Source of the DNA: Aquilaria yunnanensis
Lineage: Eukaryota; Streptophyta; Magnoliopsida; Malvales; Thymelaeaceae
Reading direction: 5' to 3'
Assembly (NCBI GenBank): GCA_039654915.1
Contig: CM077595.1
Location: 48,143,501 to 48,207,500 of the forward strand
DNA length: 64,000 bases
A model generated the notes under the pieces. It made no database searches, had not been told where the DNA came from, and saw only the letters and a program-made list of their open reading frames with translations. A program made the position numbers and the translations under genes. Shown here piece after piece: positions 34,425-46,527 of this stretch (the first letter of the stretch is position 1; every line of letters starts with the position of its first letter).

Positions 34425-37400
34425 TTACTCGGGTAGCTTTAAGCGGTTGAATAGCACGAGGAAACTTTGCCCAGGGACTTCATAGAGAAAACCAATATCG
34501 GCACCCCTTACATAGGGATTCATGCCCTGCATTAGACCACAAACGTTGGTTCTATTGCATATTGACCAAATAAGGGAGACAAAATTCTCACAAGTCTTGA
34601 CCTGCAACTCGAAGTATAAAAAAATGCCATCATTTTGAATCATGCCATTACCTTGCCGTTAAGTTGAAGCAGCTCGCCCTCAACCCATCTGGGATTTCGA
34701 AATCCAGAATCTGATATTCTTCCTTGACCTTTGTAACTTGCAACCTACATATTATATTATAACCAATCATTTAGCATTTCATGGGAGACATTAAATTGTA
34801 CAGAATGGAAGATAAGATCTGAAAGCATCAGCCGGTTTGATATCATGCTACTAGCATGTTCATCAGGGGAAGAAAAGAGAAATAGTATTAAGGCATAATT
34901 GAGAAGATATAAGAGAGCTCTAGGCGACCAGCTCGATTCAATAGGCCCATTATGAAAGCATCGAAACAGTATTAAGGCATAATTGAGAAGATATAAGAGA
35001 GCTCTAGGCGACCAGCTCGATTCAATAGGCCCATTAAGAAAGCATCAAGAAAATAGGTTTGGTTAAATAAAAGGTGAGACATCACTCCCTTGGCCTATTT
35101 ACATGGACAGCCAGAGTGTTCACATGCAGTATTCACGTCAACTCAGGATCGGCTATCCAAGAACCCATGTTAAATCAAATAATACAACAGCGTCCAGCCA
35201 GCTGAGTTCAGTTGGCAAGGGACACTTTGTGCAGGGGTGAGGTCCCGGGCTTGAATCACTTCCCCACTTGCACTGCCAATTAAACTGTCAAATGTGGCTC
35301 GAAACCGTCTAGGTTTCGAGAAACATGAAAGTCCCCCCTAACCTTTATTATCATAAATACCCCTCATAAGTAGAATGCTTCTGAGTATTGAAAAAAAAAT
35401 ATACTACAATAGTTTATTATCCTTGTTTAATTCAGGGTTTAGTCCATGTTCCTTGTTTATACAGAGAGAGAGAGAGAGAGAGACTAAAGCATTTACCACT
35501 CCAATCTCATCTGGATACATCCCACGGTTGGGAACTCGACTATCTTTACCAATTTTGGCACGAAAAGTCACCTATAGAAAAACCAACATCAATTAGCAAA
35601 TACAAATGCTCCATCATCTAAACAAAAATATATTTTAAATTTGAATCTATAAACTTGCATGACAAACATTGATTAAAGAGACCTTGCCAGCTGGAACATT
35701 AAGATCCCCAGTCAACTTCACTGCCTCCACAAATTCAAAGAACTTAACATCTGACGATTTTGCATCAACATCATTCCAATGGCCATATCTACGCCTTAAT
35801 TGCACAATCTCAGCACCATAAGGACCAAATGCACCAACATATAGACCTATATTTAACAGAGCGAAATTTTTAATAAAATCTGCTAACAATTTCCAAACCG
35901 AACAAAAAGGGGGAAATAGGAAAAAAAACAAGGGGAGGGGGGGGGGGCGGGGGAGGAAAAAAAGAACTTTCAGAATACCAACCATCAAATGGATCTAAAT
36001 TTCCTTGAGTGTAAATGCGATTGAAAGTTGTATATTCAGATTCTCTCTTCATTTTTTGTGCCTGATTAATGGCAAGCTTGACAATCTCAAGCATTTCTCT
36101 GGAAACCTGACATAAGACCAGTCAGTCTTCAGAACAAACATACAATCCATAAAACTAATTCTCAGGACATCATCAGTCATCACAATGAAACTTATCAATC
36201 TTCCCAATTTTGATGTAAATATTTAAAACAACCAAGTCAGGGAAAAAACTTCCAAACGTGAATGCACTAAAAACCCAAAATCCAATGCAAAGTTACCCCA
36301 TACAGATGGATGTAAATCAAATCATTTTTAATAAATTCACCTTGGAAGAAGCCTTATTTGCATTGAAGAATAATTTAGCAACATCTGGAGGCATAAGCTC
36401 TAAAGCACCCTGAGCAGCTATAGCTTCTGCTTTTTCCTTGGACACTTTACTTTCTTCACTTTCTTTATCCAAACTCCTTGGAACATGCAGTACAAATGAA
36501 TCTCTATCAACATCCCGTATTTCAGCAGGAACACGAACATACTCCTCCTTTGTATGACTATCCTCATTCCTATGCACGACACCACCAATAAAAAGCTTTG
36601 TTTCTAGCTCCTTCCCACCTTCTCCCAAAGCAACTCCATCAGGCTCAACGTCTTCCAAATCATCATGTTCATCTTCAGAATCATCAACATGCAGCATCTT
36701 TCTATCATCTTCATTTAATTGTTTCAAAGAATCACCATCATCTGCTAACTCTTCAGAAACATCAATCTTCATGACTTTTACTTTGAACCCTGGAATCTTG
36801 TCCCTAAGAAATTTTAACAAACTTTTCATTCCCTCTTCAGTAGCCTCCTCAATGTTTATTCCCTTCAATTCAGTTCCTTCTACCTTCACTTCACCATGAA
36901 TATCTGCAACAGAAGCATTCTCAGCATCAGAAGTGTATGAGCTCTTTGTGGATTTGACAGCCGAACTTGCTGCACTTGCTGAACTTCCCTTTGATCGTTG
37001 CATGTACACTACCTGCCAACATGTATAACATCAGGTATATCTCGATGCAGTACAAGGGAAGTAGGCTATTATTTAGAATAATTATTGTATTTTGTGATTT
37101 GGGTAATTTATATAACTACGAGAAATTTGTATATTTTAGGAATAATAACTATTCTACATCTCTTAGGTTATTTATGGCTATTGCTAGGTTCTATTAATAA
37201 ATATTGGTTTCCCTTATTAGTTACTCTAGGGTTTAGTTTAGTATTAAGACACCTATATTTAAGGCTCTCTATGTTACGTCAACTTTTAGTTTTTGATGAA
37301 ATAAGAATCTGGTTTTCATCTTCCCCTGGACTTTCTTCTTTTCTCCCTCTAGTTCTCTTCTTCTCTTGTGTGTTCTCTTTTTAGTTCTAGTTTCTATCTA

Positions 37401-40400
37401 CTACCACATCAATTTGGTATCAGATTCAAAATTCCTACTCTCTTTAATCGTCACTTCAAAAAGAACAAGAAAATCAAAGAAAATCAAAGAAACTAGAGGA
37501 ATTTTTGTGTTCACTTCTAGCTGCCGCCAATTCTCTTCTCCAAGCACTGGATTCTGCAATTACAGTCACGGAAATTATTCTCCTACAGTTGGCCATTGCT
37601 TTGCTGTGATGCAAAAGTAATTGCAAAACCCACTGGCCTTGGTGAGTCTCTGTGACTGTTGCTGTTGCTGCTGCTTCATTATAGCCGCTCTTCTAGTTCC
37701 AATGCAAGACAGCTTTTGCTGGACATCTAATGAAAAATACCCAGCTCCTGCGTCGATCTCGTTGATTGGGCATGTTGCAAGTTGACAAGGAGTTTGCCAA
37801 CAACCAGCTTCGTAATTTTGTGGGCAACTTCGACTTGGGATTTCCGCACCCACTTCAGTTTCCACCCTCGGCAGCCATTGTTTGAGTTTCATTTGTAGAA
37901 GAAGCAAGTTCGTGTGCAAATTTGGAGCAATTTTATGGCTTTCAATGTGGTAAGACCTTTTGTTTTTTAATTGGAGTTCTATTTCAATATGGAAGCCATA
38001 CTAGTTAAGGTGAGGAATTCCTCATACCCTATTACTAGTAACTTGCTATGGAAAGTATTTGCATCATATGATCATGTTGAGGATATTGTTGTGCTTCATG
38101 GATCCTATCATTATTCTGCTATTTTCCAATATGCAAGTCATCTGTCTACATCTCTAGCTGCACATTTCTTACATGGGGAAGCTATTTACGGTGAATGTTA
38201 GATAGAAATTGTGATTGTTACTCCTGAAAATATTCGTCCATTCAAGCGTTTGATCAGGAGACAAAGGTTTTGAATCTAGAGGATGAAATTTATGATGGTC
38301 AAGTATACTTGACGGAGTTGTTCAATCAAAAAAGGGACAAATATGTTGGAGCAACCTACAATGTCTCTCTTAGATCAGAGTACTTGAACCTTAGAAATCC
38401 ACTGAAGCACAATCATGAGAAACTCCAATGGTGAAACAACTTAAAGATGAGTTCTGTGAATTTGTGTTAAAAGAGATAGCTGATGTATGTGCTTGTCTCA
38501 ATGAGATTAAACAAGAGCTTTTGAGCAGTGGAAATAAAACTCTGCAGGTGAAGAGCTCCATAGGCACCAGCAACTCGGAAAACATAGAAGAGAATGTGGA
38601 AGAATCCAATATAGGAGATGATTGTTCGTGTTAAAGCGTCCAACCTAAAACCAATTGGCAATAGGTGGAGAGGCCCCATCACTATATAAAGTATTAACTT
38701 AACCCATTTTCTTGGCCACGTGGGATTTTCCCACTTAACACGCCCCCTCATGTGTAGGCCACTTCGGCTCTATCACGTGGATTATTTCCGGTAACGGCCG
38801 GGGCAATTTTAAACTTACTCTGATACCATGTTAAAGCTTCCAACCTAAAACCAACTGGCAATAGGTGGAAAGGCCCCATCATTATATAAAGCATTGGCTT
38901 AACCCCTTTTCTTGGCCACGTGAGATTTTCCCACTTAACAGTGCACAAGTTGAAATTAAAGGTGGACCTTGAGAATTTGGAAGACAAAAGACTTTTGACC
39001 AACAAGCTCTACTAATTGATGATGGAATTGCACTTGTTTAACTAGAAGTTATTAAGGAACCGTTGGAAGTTGATGCTAGAGCCAGTGGTGGTAAACCCAT
39101 CAATTTTGAGTGTAAAGATTATGAACATGCTAAAGAAGCCAAAAGGTTGTACCCTAATAATGAGGTGGAAGCAACAACCAATCATGTGGACAACCATGAA
39201 CTAGTTGATCAATCATCACAAGTTGCTCAGAGAGTAATTAGATTTACAAATCACATTGGAGGTACCAAGGGAAGAAATAAATGACATGTGTCGATGAGTT
39301 TCCCAATTGTGGAGTTGGTCATTCCAAATGAACAAGAGGAGAAAGTGAATTTCACACAATTTTACTCCTCTCAGCCACTCCCCTTGAACCATGTTGACAC
39401 TCAAGTGATCTTTCTCATTCTCCACCATTACAAAACTCAAGGACGAGTTTCCTCCAAGAGCGGGAGAATGATGCAGAACAAGGAAGTAGGCTACTATTTA
39501 GAACAATTCTTGTATTTTGTGATTTGGGTGATTTCTATAATGATGAAAAATTTGTATATTTTTAGGAATAATAATTATTCTACATCTCTTAGGTTAGTTA
39601 TCGCTATTTCTAGGTTCTATTGATAAATATTGGTTTCCCTTATTAGTTATTCTAGGGTTTAGTTCAGTATTAAGATGCCTATATATCTCTATGTTACGGC
39701 AACTTTTAGTTTTTATGAAATAAGAATCTGGTTCTGGTTTTCGTCTTCCCTGGATTTTCCTCTTTTCTTCCTCTGGCTCTCTTCTCCTCTTGTGTGTTCT
39801 CTTGGTTGTAGTTTCTATTTACTCCTACATCATATCTATTTTAAATTAATTAATTGTTACACTAGAAGGACCTTTGTATTGTGCAAAATCAGTTCAAGCA
39901 TTAGATCAAACATTAATACCGTTGTAAGCAAGCAAAGAAAATATTCAAAAAGATAATGTAAAGCTATATAATTTCTCCAACAAAGTTATAAAAATTTGAC
40001 CATTAAACATAGAGTAAGAGCAAAGTTATTTGAAGCAATTGATAGAAATATTTTATTCATTTGGAAATTATAAGCAAGACCTTCAACAGCTTCAAAAGAG
40101 TAATTTTAGATCTTACAGTTGTCACTATCATCACCACCATGACCTCAATATGAAACCTAAGAACCCCTTTAAATTCATTGGTTATGCGAATTTATGTTCT
40201 TTTTTTTTCCCCAGAAAAGCACCTTGTTAGGGTGTCTAGCCTGAATCCTAGAAACAGAGACCCATGAACGACATTTGAAAAGCTAAACTTCTAGTTTCAG
40301 AAGCCATCCAGAAAACAGTCTTAAGAGCCTGGATTCAAACCTTAATATACTACTCAGATCCTAAGACAATGATGGATTCTGAAATCCTCTTGTCTCAAAC

Positions 40401-43400
40401 TAAATGATTTAGCCACATGCATAAAAATTGTTCTCCCCACATTGTTCTTGGTTCTTAACTTCCAATTATGGCATACATCCAATGGGCAATAGGGGTGAGC
40501 GGCTGGATGAGAATCAACACTTTACAAGGGAAGCAAAATAGCATCTTTAAAATCAAGAGGAAGGAAAATAACAAAGGTCATTCTTTACAAGACATAAGGA
40601 GTAGTCCAATCTAATACGGCTAAGGATGAATACTTCACCTGCATACGATATGAATTTTCAAATTCTTTGACCACAAAAATCTCAAACAGTGGAGTTCCAG
40701 GAGACCCATTGACCAATTGCCTTCAGAGGAAGCAAAAACAGGCAGTGAACGACAGCATCTACAGTTCCTATATGAACCATATATCCTACAAATGAAATAT
40801 GTTCTCACCTTGGGTTGTAGCTTCTGGCTATAAATCTACCCATAGCAGGTGTTATATGCACTATTCTACCAAATGGATCATCAGAGTAGGAATAGCCCAC
40901 CCACCAACCTACCTGTCAAATGAGAAGATTGTAACTGCACCTTCAGAAAACAGTCACCACCACGTTGTCATGGAGCTAAAAATTTGATGCTCAACGTTCT
41001 AAAAATCTACCATATGAACTTCATTGAGGATCTAAAATTTGACCACTGATCATATAACAAAATCTTGAATGCAAATAACAATGCAAAAAAAAAAAAAATT
41101 ACATATAAGCTTAAAAAAAAAATTCAAATTCAAATTTCAATGGTCTCACTCGACTTCTGTGCTCTGAGAATTATTATCAGTGGAAGAACTAAGTTTCAAT
41201 CAGCTTTGTTTTGGCTGTAAATGAGGAGGAATTCATGATTGTTTAGTAAAAAATAACTCTGGCTAAGAGATTAAATTACTGGTAAAGAAAATATAACATA
41301 CTACCATGGATTTCAAATTCTTGGTTCAAGATTGATGGAATTTCTGTATTGAACAAGACAGTTTTTATTAATCTAAACTACAGGCATCGCTGTGGATGTA
41401 GAAATAAGGGATCACCAATCAGAGATTATTTGTCTAAGATAAGCAGCAGCAGCAACATATAAATATTACCAATCCAGCTCCTGTATCTCTAGACAACCTT
41501 GACGCATCATGGTAGCGCTCTTCAATTATTGCATTCTGCAGAGGAATCATGCTTCACATCAAGAGCAAGAATTTTATGCACGCAATCACTTACATAATTC
41601 ATTTATGATCGAACCTTCAACTGGGACATGATCTCAGCCACAGTATCCTTCGAACTAGCCTCTTCTATGGCCTGCTTCAACTTTGCAGCTTCCTCAAAGT
41701 CTTCCTTCTCTATTGCTTCTTCAAGTTGGAACTGTATCAGAGTCAGAAATTCCATGAGTTAAAAATGATTGCTTTCTTTTAAGAGTATCATAGCAGTAAT
41801 ATTTTTGGTGTTTATCCTTCTGGTCAATAAAAAGGTAGATTGCAGCTAAGAAGAGGACACACACATCGCAAGAACAAATAGAAATTCATCAACTCTCATT
41901 CATAGAAATGAGATAATTCCAAACAAAAATATAGGATATGGTAAAAGTGATGTGTCGTCCAAAAAGGTTTACCAAAAAGATCATCAGAATTATGACAATT
42001 TAGAAAGCATTGCAAGCATCAAACATCCAAACTGTAATAATCTTGAAATATGAACATGAAAAACAAATATATAACAGGTACATAATGTTCAACACTTCTT
42101 TGCCATTGCACCTATGAAAAAGGAAACTAAATCTAAAAACAGGTTTTTAGAACTGGTGTTATTGATTTTGATAATATAGAGGAGGGAGGACAAGAGGAGT
42201 AATTCATTGAGAAACTTTACCATATACACATGCTTATTTAAAAGAATCCTTCTTCACAAAAACCAAAAAAAAAAAAAAACAAAAGAAAAAAAAAAAGTGT
42301 TGAGATTTTACTAATCAACTGGCAATGAAAGAGGTTAATTGATAAAGAATCTAGGCAACTTCATTATTTGCAACAGATACTTTCTGCGCGACCTGAAAAC
42401 CCAATACCAAAACAACAACACTTGGATACTGGTTAAACCCCGAACTCAGCGGATAGGAAAACCAAAAAGTCACAGGAATTGACCCAAATGTCATGCAATC
42501 ATGTTTGAATTACCATCATGAAACATAAGCCATTGCCCAAAGTTGCTGATTTCCGTGGAGTAATGATATTGAGGGCATCAAGTGTTGGCAGAATGAGAGC
42601 AACAATTTACACTTAGGAGTAGCATGAAATATAGCAGACTGTCAACTCCTCAGTCAACGTAACAAACGAACTGTTGTCAAAAGTTCATGCTACTATAATA
42701 AAGAACAAAACAAAATCTACAGAGCAAATCTATTTTAGAACTGTGTAAACACGCACAAATGTGAAATTGCATGGATCAAGCTACACATTATGCAGGACCT
42801 CTACAGCAGCCTCCCAACAGCCTTTAACTGATTCTAAATAGCTTGCAATCCTTGTGAATGTTCCAGTTGAATTTTTTGATTTAGTTAGAATGAGAGAGAG
42901 ATAAGAGTAATAGACAAGAATTGATTGGTAGTAGAAAACGGGTGATCCTATCAGTTAATGCAGGGTGTGAAGTTGAAGAATGAACATTCATCTTCTTTGC
43001 ACATCTGTTCTTTTTGCTTCTCCGTGCATTCCTTTGCATCTTGTTTCTTAACCTTTCCTCTTACTTTCTCCCTGATTCTTCTAATATGGCCTGTTCCTGA
43101 GCCATTTTTTATTGTGTACACATCATCTGGTCCCAAAGCATGTTCCTGACCTTCATGGCAGCAACATAGCAGCAAACGCTTGTTCTTGGTGGTTCTGCGG
43201 ACCCGCAAAGTGTTGACAGAGAGTCTAATCAACTGAGAAGTCTAGTCATCAATAAAACTAAGTGTAGCCATGTTAGGTTACATAAAATTTTAAGAAATAC
43301 ACCAACTAGGCAGATTTCTTTAACTCTTACGCTTCATGTGCTTGACAAATGATTAAAGAAGACTTAAGAGCACAAGGCCTAGCTGAAGAAGGCTCAACAG

Positions 43401-45914
43401 AACTAGGTGTTTCTGTCATTCATGAGGAGCCAGTCGAGTTAGAGAGTCATAAAACTATTCCCAGCACTAGGGAAGAGCTTAAGGACACTAATAATGAAGA
43501 AAACTTATCATTACAAATTACAGCTGAAAGTTTCAACCTGAAACAGAAAAGGATGTGCAGAACCTAATGAAGAATCAAATTTGTATGACATATATCATCT
43601 AGCACCTGCAGAGGTTTAGTCATGTCAGGAAGATTGAAAGTTGCAAGGAACTTTTCAAAAAACCTCATAAGCCTTAAGAAGTCAGGAAGCAAGATAGTCT
43701 GAAAAGATCAATTTGAAGCCTTGCTAAGCAAGGGACTAAATCTGGGCAAGAACTTTAATAATATTTTTTTAGGGAGCTAAGGAGTATATACTCGAGTTTG
43801 TTAGGTTACATAATCCAGAAACCTTGCTGCAAGTTCTATGTTTTGTTAGTATTTAGAAACACCGCTAAGAATCTGGAGTACATCTAATGATGCTGCAGCA
43901 TAAGAAGCAGTTCATTTCTACTTCAGCTAGCTTAAGTTCACTGGGTTGATTGATGCGCATATCTACACAACCTACCCAAGCAGGCCTTGAAAGTGCCTCT
44001 GTTTTTTAGCGAAATGACAGTCAGCCCTGAAGCGTAGACAGTAATTTCGCACAAAAACAGGAATATTTTGAAGACTGGCTCGGGCTGGTCCTGCAGATCC
44101 TGTGGCCACATACAGGTATAGAAAAAATCAACAGATTTGGCCACAACAAAAGTTCAAGAACAACTATGGAGCTATACTTTAGTTTTAACAAGTACTGAAG
44201 ACATTGAGACCACTGAAAACCATCATCAGAGGCCATGATCAAAGCAAATCAGAATACAGACTGGGGAAATGTCAGACAGCAAGGAATCAGTCCACACCAC
44301 TGAAAAGCAAAAGCATTCAGCTAAAAGGCAGAAACCTTAGTGCAGCAGAGGTGGCTTAAATGGGTCTCTTATGCCATAGGGGTTGTCTTATCAGTGTCAA
44401 GGAGACTTCAATTCAGAAAGCACAACAATTGTGAGTCCAGGATTACAAGGGGAGATAGATAACACTATGAGTATACTTCATAACTGCCATGGAACCCATT
44501 GGCTGCAGAGGACAGCAAGAGCTTGTCAATAATGCTGCTGTCAAAGGAGTCCAAAATGACTCTTATTGTTTTATGACAAGTTGATTACATGACAGTTTCT
44601 CAGCATCACAAGGCAACATAATCAAGACTACACCCAGAAATGCTTTGGGATGATAACGTGATAAAGACTACAAATTAGCATTGCATACTAAGAGGAATGA
44701 TTGCAGCTGATAATTTTATAAGCACTTACGGGTGAAGATGAGACTTGTTTTGATACTTCAAAGGAATTAAAAGAGTCAATATATCCATAGCTAGTGCATT
44801 CCACAATTTACCCAAGTGGACACAGGTAATTTTGAGGCAATAGGATGCCTTTAAGTAAAAGTAGCTCAAAGCTATAGCATGTTATTGGTAGAATACCTAG
44901 TCATAATAGTTTCATTTCTACCCGCTAGACATGTCAAAGATTGCTGAAATTGCAGTAAAGCGGAGAAGGCAGAGAGTAGAAAGACCACACATGATCCTTT
45001 ATGACAACAATAATTTTTTAGGTGAATTTACAATGTCATATCCAAAAATGTGAAAGTCTGTATCATGCAAACAGCTTTAACAACTTCTACTTAGCTGGCA
45101 ACCTTCGTGAATGTGTTGGCTGAATCTGTTGATCCGCTTAGTGATAGAGATCGATAAGGATTAGTCAGAAGCATATGATGGGAGAGGCTATCTGTAAATG
45201 TGGGTGTGAAGTTTATGAATGAGTACGCCAACTCCTCCTCTGTGCGTTTCTTTGCCTCTTGTTTCTCAACCTTTCTTCTGCAAGTCTCTCTAATTTCTCG
45301 CACATTCATCTAATATGGCTTGTTCTTGCGCCATTTCCAATAGTGTAGGCATGAAAAATATAGTCCATCATAACCTTCCTATCTATGATTGAATCATGTT
45401 AGAAATAATTTAAGCAATTATTCTGTAAAGCACACAAGAGAAGCAAGAAACAGAAAGCTTTACAGCCTGTAAATTACTGTGAATCTTAACAAATAAAATC
45501 AATCAGACTACCATATGCAAACCCCATTGACAAACCACCAGAATTAAGACCAATAAATGGATAGAGATACCGGAATAAAAAAAAAAAAGTGGTAACCTTG
45601 AGAACTGATGCATAACTCTCAGCCTGCTCAATTTGAAAAAAGTGCCGGCTCCATTTGTTCCAATCCCACTCCACCAAAGAATGGCTACCATTATTATTCC
45701 CAGAACTTTTAGTACAAAAGCAGCGCAAAGCTGAGTTTTTTCTGTTCTTATTGCAAGAAAAAGACCTACTTAATGCACCCAAACTCGAATTCCAGCCAAA
45801 GACAGAACTCAAGTTGGCCGATTTCTTGGCCGAGAAATCCGAACAACAAAAGGGTCGGATTTGGGTCAACGAGATAGCCTGCCCTTTACAAGGCGCATTT
45901 TTGGATAAAATCAT
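34425..45914 (-). CDS. EX2: EXECUTER2-like chloroplast singlet-oxygen signalling protein
   Basis: Eleven exons (45597-45914, 41615-41731, 41470-41535, 40809-40912, 40639-40720, 36341-37012, 35983-36106, 35683-35846, 35497-35571, 34652-34744, 34425-34526) join in frame to 638 residues, near the roughly 650 of Arabidopsis EX2. All introns are GT-AG. An S/N/K-rich N-terminus suits a plastid transit peptide. WDWNKW and a UVR motif ([15 protein letters not shown]) are at about 85-145, an acidic middle at about 300-360, and the DUF3506 region at about 495-638, ending [12 protein letters not shown]. In Arabidopsis EX1/EX2 sit at thylakoids and relay singlet-oxygen signals to the nucleus. Trp594 (NPRWVEGEL) lines up with EX1 Trp643; Trp518 is also kept. 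EX2 rather than EX1 is chosen from the N-terminal and C-terminal text. The start at 45914 sits in GCCATGA; an in-frame ATG at 46082 would add 56 residues. Confidence 0.93.
34884..35050. repeat. 84-bp tandem duplication in EX2 intron 9
   Basis: Two units start AGTATTAAGGCATAATTGAG at 34884 and 34968 and differ at only a few bases. It lies well inside intron 9 (34745-35496), away from the splice sites. Confidence 0.9.
35190..35399 (+). mobile_element. tRNA-derived SINE-like element in EX2 intron 9
   Basis: A box-A-like GAGTTCAGTTGGCAAGG (about 35203) and a box-B-like GGCTTGAATCA (35248-35258) stand at pol III promoter spacing, and the segment ends in an A9 tail. Target duplications are unclear. 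It is antisense to EX2. Confidence 0.5.
35461..35483. repeat. (GA)n microsatellite
   Basis: About eleven GA units in intron 9, roughly 15 bp from the exon 9 donor. Read on the gene strand it is a CT run. Confidence 0.9.
35928..35956. repeat. G-rich tract in EX2 intron 7
   Basis: The plus strand has runs of four, ten and five G broken by A or C, which fits a G-quadruplex motif. The gene strand is C-rich. It takes up a fifth of the 136-base intron. Confidence 0.75.
38428..38634 (+). CDS. Unrecognised small ORF inside the copia derivative
   Basis: 68 residues ([20 protein letters not shown]) with acidic, helix-prone composition; the 3' end runs into the TRIM. I do not recognise it. Just upstream, other readable stretches ([18 protein letters not shown]) in the same region suggest a decayed longer ORF. 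It may be a remnant of a captured host sequence or a diverged gag. Confidence 0.25.
   Translation: MVKQLKDEFCEFVLKEIADVCACLNEIKQELLSSGNKTLQVKSSIGTSNSENIEENVEESNIGDDCSC
38629..38940 (-). mobile_element. TRIM (312 bp) inside the copia derivative
   Basis: Two 112-bp direct repeats (38629-38740 and 38829-38940) start TGTTAAAG and end CTTAACA. The 88-bp centre has a minus-strand primer site TGGTATCAGAG (38818-38828) directly by the right repeat and a purine tract by the left. That is a terminal-repeat retrotransposon in miniature. The flanks (GTTCG and GTGCA) do not match, so the target duplication is lost or the junction has changed. Confidence 0.88.
39838..40638 (-). other. Remainder of EX2 intron 5
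   Basis: AT-rich intron without supported features, between the copia derivative and exon 5. Confidence 0.6.
40913..41469 (-). other. EX2 intron 3
   Basis: 557 bp of AT-rich intron with poly(A) and poly(T)-like runs near 41086-41130. Nothing else is seen. Confidence 0.7.
42829..43135. repeat. Duplicated segment in intron 1, copy 1
   Basis: It is collinear with 45083-45350: GTGAATGTTCCAG/GTGAATGTGTTGG, GGTGTGAAGTT, CTTGTTTCTTAACCTTTC/CTTGTTTCTCAACCTTTC, CTAATATGGC. Minus-strand readings of both are lysine/arginine-rich ([12 protein letters not shown] and [12 protein letters not shown]). The source is not recognised. Confidence 0.6.
45083..45350. repeat. Duplicated segment in intron 1, copy 2
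   Basis: The second copy of the segment at 42829-43135, about 2.2 kb away in the same orientation. The shared frame ends NFTP in both. Confidence 0.6.
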
Positions 45915-46527
45915 GGCTTCCTCTGGGAAACAGTTTCTATCACAAACTCTCTTTCGGAATTTCGAGTTTTGTGTTTCATATTTGCAGAGAGTCGGTTTTG
46001 TTTCTCGGGCTCTGATTTCGTATGGATAGAATCGGTTTACAAGTTGGCCAAACCACGCCGTTATCGCTGAAGTGTAAGCCAATTTTCAATTGCAGCACCT
46101 TTATTATTATTTTTTTCACTACACTATCCAACTTTGAAAGTTTGACAACAAAATCACTCGGCTATATTTTTTCGCAAGCGTTAGGAATGGTAGCCGGCAT
46201 GCGTGCAATTACTAAATTGTATATCATATTTAATGCTTGAACACCGTTATTTCACTCTCTCACCCCAAATTTAGTCTCCAAATCTATATGACATACTACA
46301 AAGTGCGTGGGGTTCAACAAAAGGTACTAGTTGTCAATGGAAAGCAGTGTCATTTTAGATGTTGCCCAAGAAAAAGAGAATAGGAAGAGGACATGTCAAG
46401 TGGTGGAGTCGGGCCTCCAGGGGTTATCGGAATGGTGAATTTTCAGTAAAATACCAACAAAAACAAGAACATTGAAAGGAAGGAGTGAAGAAGGGAGTCT
46501 CTAAGATGCTTCCCAGAGGGAGATACT
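45915..46527 (-). promoter_or_regulatory. EX2: EX2 5' UTR and promoter space
   Basis: Only 613 bp separate the chosen EX2 start from the Tat-B LTR. An alternative ATG is at 46082. I see no clear TATA box or light-response motif and cannot place the transcript start. Any upstream element of the original promoter beyond 46528 has been moved at least 8 kb away. Confidence 0.5.

Larger units (their letters stand above)
37043..39832 (+). mobile_element. Non-autonomous copia derivative in EX2 intron 5
   Basis: LTRs of 369 bp (37043-37411) and 364 bp (39469-39832) are flanked by an exact TATCT duplication (37038-37042 and 39833-39837). The left tip has CG where the right has TG. TGGTATCAGA at 37415-37424 is the initiator-tRNA primer site, and AGAGCGGGAGAA precedes the right LTR. 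The inside is only about 2.06 kb, without protease, integrase or RT; a TRIM sits in it. It lies opposite to EX2 transcription, more than 700 bp from the nearest exon 5 boundary but only 31 bp from exon 6. Confidence 0.9.
41732..45596 (-). other. EX2 intron 1 (3.9 kb)
   Basis: The largest intron, between the transit-peptide exon and the UVR exon. It contains a pair of related segments (42829-43135 and 45083-45350). The rest has only short ORFs and no LTR ends that I could find. Its size suggests old insertions. Confidence 0.7.

Noticed and set aside
38624..38945. Target duplication around the TRIM
   Set aside because: GTTCG and GTGCA share only two bases; I kept the TRIM on its repeats and primer site alone.
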